From the NCBI GenBank assembly GCA_902478365.1, contig CABSKX010000042.1:1-19384 (forward strand): a stretch of DNA of 19,384 bases, given 5' to 3'. The notes under the pieces were generated by a model. It had not been told where the DNA came from. It did not search any database and saw only the letters and a list, made by a program, of their open reading frames with translations. Below, piece by piece: positions 13,232 through 19,384 of the stretch; the first letter of the stretch is position 1; every line of letters starts with the position of its first letter. The position numbers and the translations under genes are program-made. The stretch comes from an uncultured Collinsella sp. (GTDB taxonomy: Bacteria; Actinomycetota; Coriobacteriia; Coriobacteriales; Coriobacteriaceae).

Positions 13232-16102
13232 ATGAGTCGCCGCAACACCGAACTGCTCTTGCTCATCGCCTCGGCGTTCCCCGTCATCCTGCTCTATGCG
13301 ATGTACGTGCTCACCGCGGGTGCCACGATTTCCTTTGAGACGCTCGCCGTGCCGATCGGCCTGTTCGCCGCCTTCGCCGCGGCGCATATCGCCGTGCGCA
13401 TCCTGGCGCCCGGCGCCGACCCCGCCATCCTGCCCATCGTCTTTGTGCTCTCGGGCATCGGCATCACATTCGTGACGCGCCTGGCCCCCGACCTCGCCAT
13501 CTCGCAGCTCATCATCTTGTTTGTCTCGGTAGCGCTCATGGTGGGAACGCTCGCACTGGTCAAGAACCTCGACGTGGTCATGCGTTACAAGTACACCTTT
13601 GGCATTATCGGCATCATCCTGCTGATGCTGCCGATCTTTATCGGCACCACGATCTCGGGCTCCAAGCTGTGGATTCGCATCGCGGGCTTCACCATCCAGC
13701 CCGGCGAGTTCGCCAAGGTCTTCATCGTCTTGTTCCTGGCAGGCTATCTGGCCGAGAACCGCGAGCTGCTCTCCATCTCCAACCGCAAGATCTTGGGCCT
13801 CAAGATTCCGCGCTTCCGCCTGCTGCTGCCGCTGTTTGCCGTGTGGGGCGTGTGCCTGCTCATCGTCGTCTTCGAACGCGACCTGGGCTCGGCCGTCCTG
13901 TTCTACACCATCTTTTTGCTGATGCTCTATGTTGCCACGGGACGCTTTTCGTACGTCATCATCGGCCTTGCGCTGCTGGCCGTTGGAGCCGTGGGCGCCT
14001 ACAAGTTCCTGTCTCACGTGCAGGTGCGCTTTCAGGTCTGGGTCGATCCGTTTAAGGATGCCCAGGGCCAGGGCTACCAGATCGTACAGTCACTTTACTC
14101 GCTGGCTGACGGCGGCCTGGTTGGCGTCGGCATCGGCAACGGCATGGCAAACAACATCCCCGTCGTCGAGTCCGACTTTATCTTCTCGGCCATCGGTGAG
14201 GAAATGGGCCTTTTGGGCGGCGGCGCCGTGCTCATCCTGTTTATGCTTTTTGCCGTGCGTGGCCTCACCACGGCAGCCCGCGCCAAGTCCGACCTTGCCG
14301 CCTTTAGCGCGACCGGCCTTACGGCGGCCATCAGTTTCCAGGCATTCTTAATCGTTGGCGGCGTAACCCGCCTAATCCCGCTGACCGGCGTCACCCTGCC
14401 CTTTATGAGCCAGGGCGGCTCCTCGCTGCTGGCGAGCTTTATCATCGTCGCGCTGCTGCTGCGCGCCGGCGACGAGGCAACCGGACGCGAAGCCGAGCTC
14501 ACCGGCACCGGCACCATGGCCGCCATCACCGATGACCAGGTCGCATCCGCCGCTGCCCCGACCGGGACGCGTTTTGCCAACGCGCCTTCCTACAGCCACG
14601 GCAACCACTCCGCGGGTTCTCGCATGCGTCGTCGCCTGCTCGACACGCCTGAGTCCGGCGTGCTCGGCCGCGTGGCGCTTGCCAACCGTCTGACTCGTGC
14701 CGTGTTTGCCTTCACGGCGCTGTTCGCCATCCTTATCGGCAACCTCACCTATGTCCAGGTCATCAAGGCGAAGGACTATCAGGACATGCCGACCAACAAC
14801 CACACCATCGCCCGCTCCAAGTACATCCAGCGTGGCTCCATCATCACGTCCGACGGCGTGACACTAGCCGAGTCGCTGCAGCAGGAGGACGGCGCCTACG
14901 CCCGCTCCTACCCCAACGGCAACATGGCCGCGCACGTGGTGGGCTACGTGAGCCAGCAATACGGCACCGCCGGCATCGAGAGCGTCATGAACGATACGCT
15001 CACCGGCTCCAAGGATTACTCCAGCTGGAACAACGCCATCGCGTCGCTCGCGGGACAGACCCAGCCGGGCAATACCGCCAAGCTCACTATCGACTCGCGC
15101 ATCCAGACGGCTGCCGAGCAGGCGCTCAAGGGCTTTAAGGGCGCTGTGGTGGTCATGGATCCGCGCACCGGTGCGGTCCTTGCGTGTGCGAGCTCGCCCA
15201 CCTACGACAACACCAACATCGATGCGCTGCTCCAGTCGGGCGGCGGCGAGGACGGCTCCATGTACGACCGTGCCATGGACGCGCTGTACACCCCGGGCTC
15301 GACCTTTAAGGTCGTCACACTCTCCGCGGCGCTCGAAACCGGCACCGCCAGCCTTACCAGCACGTACCAGGCACCCGGCTCCATGGACATCGGCAACGCG
15401 CCGGTCACCAACTATGCCAACGAGAGCTACGGCACCATCAGCCTGCAGCAGGCCTTCGCCGTGTCGTCCAACGTCGTCTTTGGCCAGGTGGCAAACGAGG
15501 TCGGCGCCAGCTCGCTCGTCCAGTTTGCCAACGCCTTTGGCTACGGTCAAAAGCTCGGTCAGGACCTTACCGCCGCGGCCTCCATCATGGCCGACCCGTC
15601 GCTTATGACCGAGTGGGAGACCGCTTGGGCAGGCGCCGGCCAGCCCGTCGGCATGGACCACACGCCTGGCCCGCAGACCACCGTCATGCAGAATTGCGTG
15701 ATCGCTGCCGCTATCGCCAACAGCGGCGTGGTCATGGACCCGTTCTTTGTGTCACAGATACTCGCCCCGGACGGGACCGTGATTAAGACCACGCAGTCCC
15801 GCTCGCTGGGCCAGGCTGTCAGCTCTACCACCGCCGATCAGGTCAAGCAGGCCATGCTCGCCGTCGTCCAGTCCGGTAGCGGCACCGATGCCCAGATTCC
15901 GGGCGTCAAGGTTGCCGGCAAGACCGGTTCGGCCGAGACCGGCGGCACCAACGTCAACTCTATGTTTGTTGGCTTTGCACCTTACGATTCACCCACGGTT
16001 GCCATCTCGGTGGCCCTGGAGGATTACGACAAGCACGACGTCAAGGCGGCCAAGATTGCCGGCATCGTCCTGACCGCGGCGCTCGCCGCACAGGGAGCGT
16101 GA
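13232..16102 (+). CDS. rodA-pbpA: RodA/FtsW-type SEDS glycosyltransferase fused to class B penicillin-binding protein
   Basis: 956 residues in one uninterrupted frame, from an ATG 8 bases after AAAGGGAG. Residues 1-415 are a SEDS polymerase with about ten membrane helices; seen are SGSKLWI, IQPGEFAKV, FERDLGSA, QGQGYQ, and VESDFIF with D315 at the position of the conserved SEDS Asp, plus GLTLP-like VTLPFMSQGGSS near 388-398. A 75-residue polar linker (415-490) joins it to a second part: membrane helix 491-510, a short pedestal, and a transpeptidase domain with STFK (S690, K693), SSN (745-747) and KTG (897-899). All catalytic motifs are intact. In related actinobacteria these are two adjacent genes, rodA and pbpA. 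The fused form would fix glycan polymerisation and cross-linking in a 1:1 pair. It follows pstP by 16 bases. Confidence 0.95.
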   Translation: MSRRNTELLLLIASAFPVILLYAMYVLTAGATISFETLAVPIGLFAAFAAAHIAVRILAPGADPAILPIVFVLSGIGITFVTRLAPDLAISQLIILFVSVALMVGTLALVKNLDVVMRYKYTFGIIGIILLMLPIFIGTTISGSKLWIRIAGFTIQPGEFAKVFIVLFLAGYLAENRELLSISNRKILGLKIPRFRLLLPLFAVWGVCLLIVVFERDLGSAVLFYTIFLLMLYVATGRFSYVIIGLALLAVGAVGAYKFLSHVQVRFQVWVDPFKDAQGQGYQIVQSLYSLADGGLVGVGIGNGMANNIPVVESDFIFSAIGEEMGLLGGGAVLILFMLFAVRGLTTAARAKSDLAAFSATGLTAAISFQAFLIVGGVTRLIPLTGVTLPFMSQGGSSLLASFIIVALLLRAGDEATGREAELTGTGTMAAITDDQVASAAAPTGTRFANAPSYSHGNHSAGSRMRRRLLDTPESGVLGRVALANRLTRAVFAFTALFAILIGNLTYVQVIKAKDYQDMPTNNHTIARSKYIQRGSIITSDGVTLAESLQQEDGAYARSYPNGNMAAHVVGYVSQQYGTAGIESVMNDTLTGSKDYSSWNNAIASLAGQTQPGNTAKLTIDSRIQTAAEQALKGFKGAVVVMDPRTGAVLACASSPTYDNTNIDALLQSGGGEDGSMYDRAMDALYTPGSTFKVVTLSAALETGTASLTSTYQAPGSMDIGNAPVTNYANESYGTISLQQAFAVSSNVVFGQVANEVGASSLVQFANAFGYGQKLGQDLTAAASIMADPSLMTEWETAWAGAGQPVGMDHTPGPQTTVMQNCVIAAAIANSGVVMDPFFVSQILAPDGTVIKTTQSRSLGQAVSSTTADQVKQAMLAVVQSGSGTDAQIPGVKVAGKTGSAETGGTNVNSMFVGFAPYDSPTVAISVALEDYDKHDVKAAKIAGIVLTAALAAQGA

Positions 16103-16152
16103 TGCCCGTGATTAAAGCGGATACTTGGGGCACGCCGCGGCCGATGAGCTAG
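16102..16152 (+). CDS. Possible 16-codon ORF between the fusion gene and pknB
   Basis: The ATG shares one base with the fusion gene's stop (TGATG) and has GGGAG four bases upstream. It encodes MPVIKADTWGTPRPMS. It could be a coupling or leader peptide or chance; there is no conservation evidence in the sequence alone. Confidence 0.25.
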   Translation: MPVIKADTWGTPRPMS

Positions 16153-16234
16153 CGGCAACGCGCCACACGGCCCCAGCGGCCACACATTTGGTACTACACA
16201 CATCGTTGAGCGAATAGTTATGTTAGGAGCAGGA

Positions 16235-18172
16235 ATGGAACAGAGGGTCCTCGGGGGAAGATACCTCCTTAAGGATAAGGTGGGAACGGGCGGCATGGCG
16301 ACCGTCTTCCGTGCACAGGATCAGGTCCTCGACCGCACGGTTGCCGTCAAGATCATGCTGCCGCAGTATGCCGGCGACGCCACCTTCGCCGCCCGCTTTA
16401 AGCAGGAGGCCCAGGCAGCTGCCGGCCTGTCCTCCCCCTATATCGTGGGCGTCTACGACTGGGGCAAGGACGGCGACACCTATTACATCGTCATGGAGTA
16501 CCTGCGCGGTACCGACCTTAAGAGCGGCATCAAGAGCCACGGCGCCCTCGATCCCAAGAAGGTCGCGCAGATCGGCTCGCAGATCAGCTCCGCGCTTTCA
16601 GTCGCACACAAGCACGAGATCATCCACCGCGACATTAAGCCGCAAAACATCATGGTGCTGCCCGACGGCAACATCAAGGTAATGGATTTTGGCATCGCAC
16701 GCGCCAAGAACAGCCACCTCACGCAGGATAACAACGTGCTGGGCACCGCCCACTATGTAAGCCCCGAGCAGACCCGCGGCCAGGACCTCGGCCCCACCTC
16801 GGATATCTACTCGCTGGGTGTCGTCATGTACGAGTGTGCCACCGGCCGCGTACCCTTTGACGGCGACGACGCCATCTCGGTCGCGCTCAAGCAGGTCAAT
16901 GAGCTCCCCATCCCTCCGAGCCAGATCAACTCCGGCGTCGATGCCGACCTGGAGCGCATTATCCTCAAGTGCATGGAGAAGGACCCGGCAAACCGCTTCC
17001 AGACGGCCGACGAGCTGCGCCAGGTACTCAACAGCTACCTGTCCGGCCGTGCCGTCAATGTCTCGGAGCCCACGCGCATCATCGGTGCCGCCGGCGACCT
17101 GGGTGCCACCAAGACCCGCGAGCTTTCCGACTCAACGCGCGCTATGGTTCGTCCCGTCTCGGGCGTGAGCGGTCAGAATACCGCCCGTAGCGCTGTCTCG
17201 GGCTCCACGGGCTCCTACGAGGTCGAGAAGCCCAAGTCCAACAAGAACAAGATCATCGCCGCCGTGATTGCCGCCGTCGCCGTGATTGGCGTTGTAGTGG
17301 CCTTTGCCACGGGCATGTTCAGTGGCGAACAGGTCACGGTGCCCGACGTGCTGGGCAAGGACCAGGAAACCGCTATTGAGCTGATCAAGGAAGCCGGCCT
17401 TGAGGTTGGCACCGTCGACCAGAGCTACAACGACGATGTCGACGAGGGAAAGGTCGCCGAGCAGACCCCCAACGGCAACACCAAGAAGGCCAAGGGCACG
17501 AGGGTGAACCTGGTAATCTCCAAGGGCCCCAAGCCCTCCGAGAAGGTTGAGGTTCCGCAGCTCGTCGGCCTGACCAAGGACCAGGCCGAGGCCGCACTGG
17601 CAAGCGTGGGCCTGAAGGGCAGCGCTTCGGAGGAAGCCAATGAGGCCGAAGAGGGCCAGGTCTTTGAGCAGGGCACTGCTGCCGGCAAGGAGGTCGAGAA
17701 GGGCACGACCATCTCGTACAAGGTCTCTGGCGGCCCGGACACCACCTCGGTGCCCGATCTGACCGACATGACCGAGGCCCAGGCGCGCAACGCTCTCGAC
17801 ATGGCTGGCTTTGGCGTCGACGTGAGCTACCAGGAAAACGACTCGGTTACCGAGGGCACCGTAATTAGCTGGAACCCCAGCGGCAAGCAGAAGCCCGGTG
17901 CCACGATCACCGTCGTCATCGCCAAGAAGTCCGGCAAGGCCAGCGTCCCGGGCAACCTGTACGGCAAGAGCATCTCCGCCGCCGTCACCGCGCTCAACAA
18001 CGCCGGTTTCTACAACATCGCATTCTGCGATCAGAACGGCAACCCCGTGAGCGGCAACGAGAATGCCACCGTTACGGGCGTCTCCCCCACCGGTAAGCAG
18101 TCCACCGACAGCACGATTACGCTGACGGTTTCTATCTCCGGCTCCGGCGACGACTCCGAGGCTAGCAACTAA
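16235..18172 (+). CDS. pknB: PASTA-domain Ser/Thr protein kinase PknB
   Basis: 645 residues. The start at 16235 was preferred over the ATG at 16220 because AGGAG (16225-16229) sits 5 bases before it. The kinase domain (about 10-270) has GTGGMA (17-22), K39, HRDIKPQN (131-138) and DFG (151-153), with GTAHYVSPEQ. A Thr/Ser-rich juxtamembrane stretch (275-335, containing TKTRELSDSTR) may be autophosphorylated. One membrane helix (340-360) leads to four PASTA repeats outside (about 365-430, 436-498, 502-564, 568-635; VTVPDVLG, VEVPQLVG, TSVPDLTD, ASVPGNLYG). PASTA domains bind muropeptides or lipid II, so the kinase can sense wall state. The fourth PASTA differs most (extra Cys and insert). It ends the cluster and is followed by a strong terminator. 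Confidence 0.97.
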   Translation: MEQRVLGGRYLLKDKVGTGGMATVFRAQDQVLDRTVAVKIMLPQYAGDATFAARFKQEAQAAAGLSSPYIVGVYDWGKDGDTYYIVMEYLRGTDLKSGIKSHGALDPKKVAQIGSQISSALSVAHKHEIIHRDIKPQNIMVLPDGNIKVMDFGIARAKNSHLTQDNNVLGTAHYVSPEQTRGQDLGPTSDIYSLGVVMYECATGRVPFDGDDAISVALKQVNELPIPPSQINSGVDADLERIILKCMEKDPANRFQTADELRQVLNSYLSGRAVNVSEPTRIIGAAGDLGATKTRELSDSTRAMVRPVSGVSGQNTARSAVSGSTGSYEVEKPKSNKNKIIAAVIAAVAVIGVVVAFATGMFSGEQVTVPDVLGKDQETAIELIKEAGLEVGTVDQSYNDDVDEGKVAEQTPNGNTKKAKGTRVNLVISKGPKPSEKVEVPQLVGLTKDQAEAALASVGLKGSASEEANEAEEGQVFEQGTAAGKEVEKGTTISYKVSGGPDTTSVPDLTDMTEAQARNALDMAGFGVDVSYQENDSVTEGTVISWNPSGKQKPGATITVVIAKKSGKASVPGNLYGKSISAAVTALNNAGFYNIAFCDQNGNPVSGNENATVTGVSPTGKQSTDSTITLTVSISGSGDDSEASN

Positions 18173-18224
18173 CGTCGATCGCTTGTTGCTCCGAGCGGTT
18201 TAGACCGCAAACACATTCGCTCAG

Positions 18225-18266
18225 AAGCGCCCGCTTGCTCCCCCAGCAAGCGGGCGCTTTTCTTTT
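18225..18266 (+). terminator. Strong intrinsic terminator after pknB
   Basis: A perfect 15-bp stem (18225-18239 with 18245-18259) and a CCCCC loop are followed by TTCTTTT. It begins 52 bases after the pknB stop. A smaller hairpin, GCGGT-TTAG-ACCGC, precedes it at 18195-18208. Confidence 0.93.
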
Positions 18267-18311
18267 GATGTGGGATTGCCGCCCATGGATGAACGCGGCT
18301 TTAAACCAGAA

Positions 18312-18340
18312 GAGCCCGGCACCATGGCGGTACCGGGCTC
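18312..18340 (-). terminator. Terminator hairpin behind the tRNA fragment, copy R1
   Basis: GAGCCCGGCACC (18312-18323) pairs with GGTACCGGGCTC (18329-18340) around a 5-base loop, with one G-U pair in the minus-strand RNA; the following sequence is TTCTGGTTTAAAG, a weak U-tract. Confidence 0.6.
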
Positions 18341-18350
18341 AATAAATCTC

Positions 18351-18395
18351 TGGTGCCCCCGGGCGGATTCGAACCGTCGGCACCCGCTTTAGGAG
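18351..18395 (-). pseudogene. 3' fragment of tRNA resembling tRNA-Arg(CCU)
   Basis: Minus strand: anticodon loop CTCCTAA (CCT read as anticodon), AGCGG stem, 5-base variable region, T-loop GGTTCGAATCC, then acceptor CGGGGGC, A and CCA. No 5' half follows to the right. The T-stem has one A-C mismatch. The break falls at the anticodon loop, the usual crossover point of tyrosine integrases. The amino-acid call rests on the anticodon alone. Confidence 0.7.
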
Positions 18396-18647
18396 ATATG
18401 ATTTAATGCTACCCCCTACTATTCATCAAGCATCATTGAACACCATATAACTGCAGATAAAAGGCCCACTTTGCTTGCGTCCTACTGCTGGGCCTTTCAT
18501 GAAAATAGGGACACCGAGCGCAACGCGTTGCGCTGAGTCCTGAGGCTGTTGCAATGAAAATGAGAATCAAGGCTTCGATAGCAGGATGACAACGCAGGCA
18601 CAATTTGATTTTTGAAATATGGACGAATTCCTCGTCAGGAGGGTAAA
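18396..18647. other. Non-coding stretch with hairpins
   Basis: No gene is convincing here. It holds a long-loop hairpin (AAAGGCCCA 18460-18468 with TGGGCCTTT 18489-18497), an 18-base perfect palindrome (18517-18534), and an AT-rich segment with GACGA/TCGTC arms (18622-18636). It is probably element remnant. Confidence 0.5.
18517..18534. repeat. 18-base perfect palindrome
   Basis: AGCGCAACGCGTTGCGCT, further framed by GGAC (18509-18512) and GTCC (18537-18540). It could be a protein-binding site or RNA hairpin of a former element. Confidence 0.55.
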
Positions 18648-18722
18648 ATGGTGCCGACGGCAGCCCAAGTTGTAGAGAGCTGGGCAGAGCCGTTGCTTAA
18701 TGAAGTTGGGTCATCGTCTTAG
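18648..18722 (+). CDS. Short 24-codon ORF with strong ribosome site
   Basis: The ATG at 18648 follows AGGAGGG by 4 bases. The product begins MVPTAAQVVESWAEPLLNEV and ends GSSS. Its stop overlaps that of the minus-strand ORF 18719-18844. The start faintly resembles the opening of some phage cell-wall hydrolases (TAAQVV...), so it may be a truncated remnant; that resemblance is weak. Confidence 0.35.
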   Translation: MVPTAAQVVESWAEPLLNEVGSSS

Positions 18723-18844
18723 CGACGGTGGCCTTTCTTTTTGGGCTTCGAACCCTGCTTGAGTGCCTTGGAAAGGCCGACAAGGGCCGTGAGGAGCGAG
18801 ACCATAGCGGTCAGGAGCTTCACGAGCTCGGTGAAATCGGTCAT
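18719..18844 (-). CDS. 41-residue hydrophobic peptide with basic tail (toxin- or holin-like)
   Basis: The ATG at 18844 has GGGAGGTGATG upstream, close to the full anti-Shine-Dalgarno complement, GGAGG ending 8 bases before the start. The peptide has a short acidic N-terminus (MTDFTELVK), one hydrophobic helix (LLTAMVSLLTALVGLSKAL, about 10-28) and a basic tail ending KPKKKGHRR. Such a form is known from type I toxins, small holin-like toxins and membrane-active peptides; the sequence itself does not match a family I know. Upstream sequence TGATAAAAT (about 18913) could be a -10, and the intervening leader folds (CGGCA/TGCCG), while the convergent plus-strand ORF gives possible antisense overlap. 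It lies between tRNA-end repeats, in a mobile-DNA setting. Function is inferred. Confidence 0.55.
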   Translation of the reverse strand: MTDFTELVKLLTAMVSLLTALVGLSKALKQGSKPKKKGHRR

Positions 18845-19055
18845 GGGCATCACCTCCCATCGAATGGAGGGCTCTGCCCGGCACGAGGACTGCCGACAGC
18901 GAGGATGATTTTATCAGAGTGGGTGGCCCTCTCCGATCAATTCACGCTCCTCACCCTCGCGAAGAGTGCGGGCATGGCAGAATCGGCACTAAACGGCAGT
19001 GCGTTAGGGCACCGACGACGAGCTTTCAAAAACTAGCAAGGCGTATCGCCGTTGC

Positions 19056-19100
19056 GGTACCGGGATCGGCAAATCTCTGGTGCCCCCGGGCGGATTCGAA
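19056..19100 (-). repeat. tRNA-end repeat copy R2, partial
   Basis: This 45-base segment matches R3 at 44 of 45 positions, from the 3' arm of the terminator hairpin through the acceptor end and T-loop, then diverges right after GATTCGAA. It keeps CCA end and T-loop only, so no tRNA function is possible. Confidence 0.75.
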
Positions 19101-19127
19101 AACTCCCCCCGCGGGGAAATTGGTGAC

Positions 19128-19165
19128 GCGGGTGTCAACGGCCCGAATCCGGCCCTTAGACCAGA
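19128..19165 (+). repeat. Degenerate inverted copy of the tRNA 3' end
   Basis: On the plus strand GCGGGTGTC, ACGG, CGAATCCG and ACCAGA follow in the same order and spacing as on the minus strand of R3. With R2 it can form a hairpin (GGATTCG with CGAATCC). Confidence 0.5.
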
Positions 19166-19250
19166 AGAGCCCGGCACCGTGGTGGTACCGGGCTCGGCAA
19201 ATCTCTGGTGCCCCCGGGCGGATTCGAACCGTCGACACCCGCTTTAGGAG
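19160..19250 (-). repeat. tRNA-end repeat copy R3
   Basis: Second full 91-base unit, with its terminator hairpin at 19167-19195 and tRNA 3' fragment at 19206-19250. It ends at the anticodon loop, after which the sequence turns AT-rich. It is 855 bases from R1. Confidence 0.8.
19206..19250 (-). pseudogene. 3' fragment of tRNA resembling tRNA-Arg(CCU), copy R3
   Basis: Same layout as the fragment at 18351-18395 with one base difference in the variable region. No 5' half of a tRNA is present in the 134 bases to its right, so the intact gene, if it exists, lies beyond the window. Confidence 0.7.
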
Positions 19251-19256
19251 GTCATG

Positions 19257-19324
19257 AGCTATTACCCTACCTGCGGTTTTTCATTTTCATCAATATCTCT
19301 ATTTCCGCAGGTAATTTAGCTATT
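19257..19324. promoter_or_regulatory. Paired repeats at probable element edge
   Basis: Direct repeats AGCTATT (19257-19263, 19318-19324) enclose inverted arms TACCTGCGG (19268-19276) and CCGCAGGTA (19305-19313). AT-rich sequence with such repeats beside an att-like site fits integrase or excisionase binding sites; a hairpin is the alternative reading. Confidence 0.4.
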
Positions 19325-19384
19325 CTGCCGTTTTTGCTCTTCTTGATTAGTTTTCTATTTCACCCTTTTTACACCCCTCCACCC

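Larger units (their letters stand above)
18305..18395 (-). repeat. tRNA-end repeat copy R1
   Basis: A 91-base unit shared with 19160-19250, 85 of 91 positions equal by eye. It holds, reading the minus strand, the 3' part of a tRNA (18395-18351) and a terminator hairpin (18340-18312). As it is the copy next to the ancestral gene pknB, it may be the original chromosomal tRNA end displaced by integration. Confidence 0.8.

Noticed and set aside
14864..15661. 265-codon minus-strand frame opposite the PBP part
   Set aside because: It is antisense to intact transpeptidase motifs, with low-complexity composition and no ribosome site.
18351..18450. Complete tRNA gene
   Set aside because: No 5' acceptor strand or D-arm follows the anticodon loop, so only a 3' fragment is present.
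18267..19384. CRISPR array
   Set aside because: The repeats are few, unequally spaced, 45-91 bases long and tRNA-derived, unlike CRISPR repeats and spacers.

Overview
The window is high-GC bacterial chromosome, almost fully coding. Its content and order point to an actinobacterium: recR next to ybaB, dnaX on the same strand, and an fhaA/fhaB/PP2C/SEDS/PBP/PASTA-kinase cluster. The style of the proteins (long Ala/Pro linkers, several membrane Ser/Thr kinases) suggests a gut Coriobacteriia member such as Collinsella. The genus is inference; the phylum-level call is firmer.

Left region (1-7063, mainly minus strand). A Ser/Thr kinase with a polytopic C-terminus runs off the left edge and overlaps by ATGA with an upstream gene for a one-pass membrane or secreted protein with a Gly/Ser linker. 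Upstream of these lie recR and ybaB, then dnaX, whose tau-like tail is unusually long and Ala/Pro-rich. A small plus-strand membrane-protein gene (4103-4576) with lower-GC surroundings sits between ybaB and dnaX.

Centre (7179-18172, plus strand). A YcxB-like membrane protein is followed by a tight signalling and cell-wall cluster: a second membrane kinase (HLD instead of HRD), FhaA-like and FhaB-like FHA proteins, a PP2C phosphatase with a long disordered N-terminus, a single polypeptide joining a RodA/FtsW-type glycosyltransferase to a class B penicillin-binding protein, and a PknB-type kinase with four PASTA domains. Several stop and start codons overlap (GTGA, ATGA), so much of the cluster is probably one transcript. 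A textbook terminator (18225-18266) closes it. The inferred job is to sense peptidoglycan fragments and lipid II through PASTA, phosphorylate FHA and wall-synthesis partners, reverse this with PP2C, and drive septal or lateral wall synthesis by the fused polymerase/transpeptidase.

Right end (18267-19384). This stretch has no conventional gene. It holds two 91-bp direct repeats (85/91 identical), each made of a minus-strand terminator hairpin plus the 3' part of a tRNA resembling tRNA-Arg(CCU), cut exactly at the anticodon loop, together with a third partial copy and a degenerate inverted copy. This is the pattern left by repeated integration at a tRNA 3' end. Between the copies lie a well-initiated 41-codon minus-strand ORF for a hydrophobic, basic-tailed peptide, a convergent 24-codon ORF, and strong palindromes. 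The last 130 bases are AT-rich with paired repeats and look like the edge of an integrated element.
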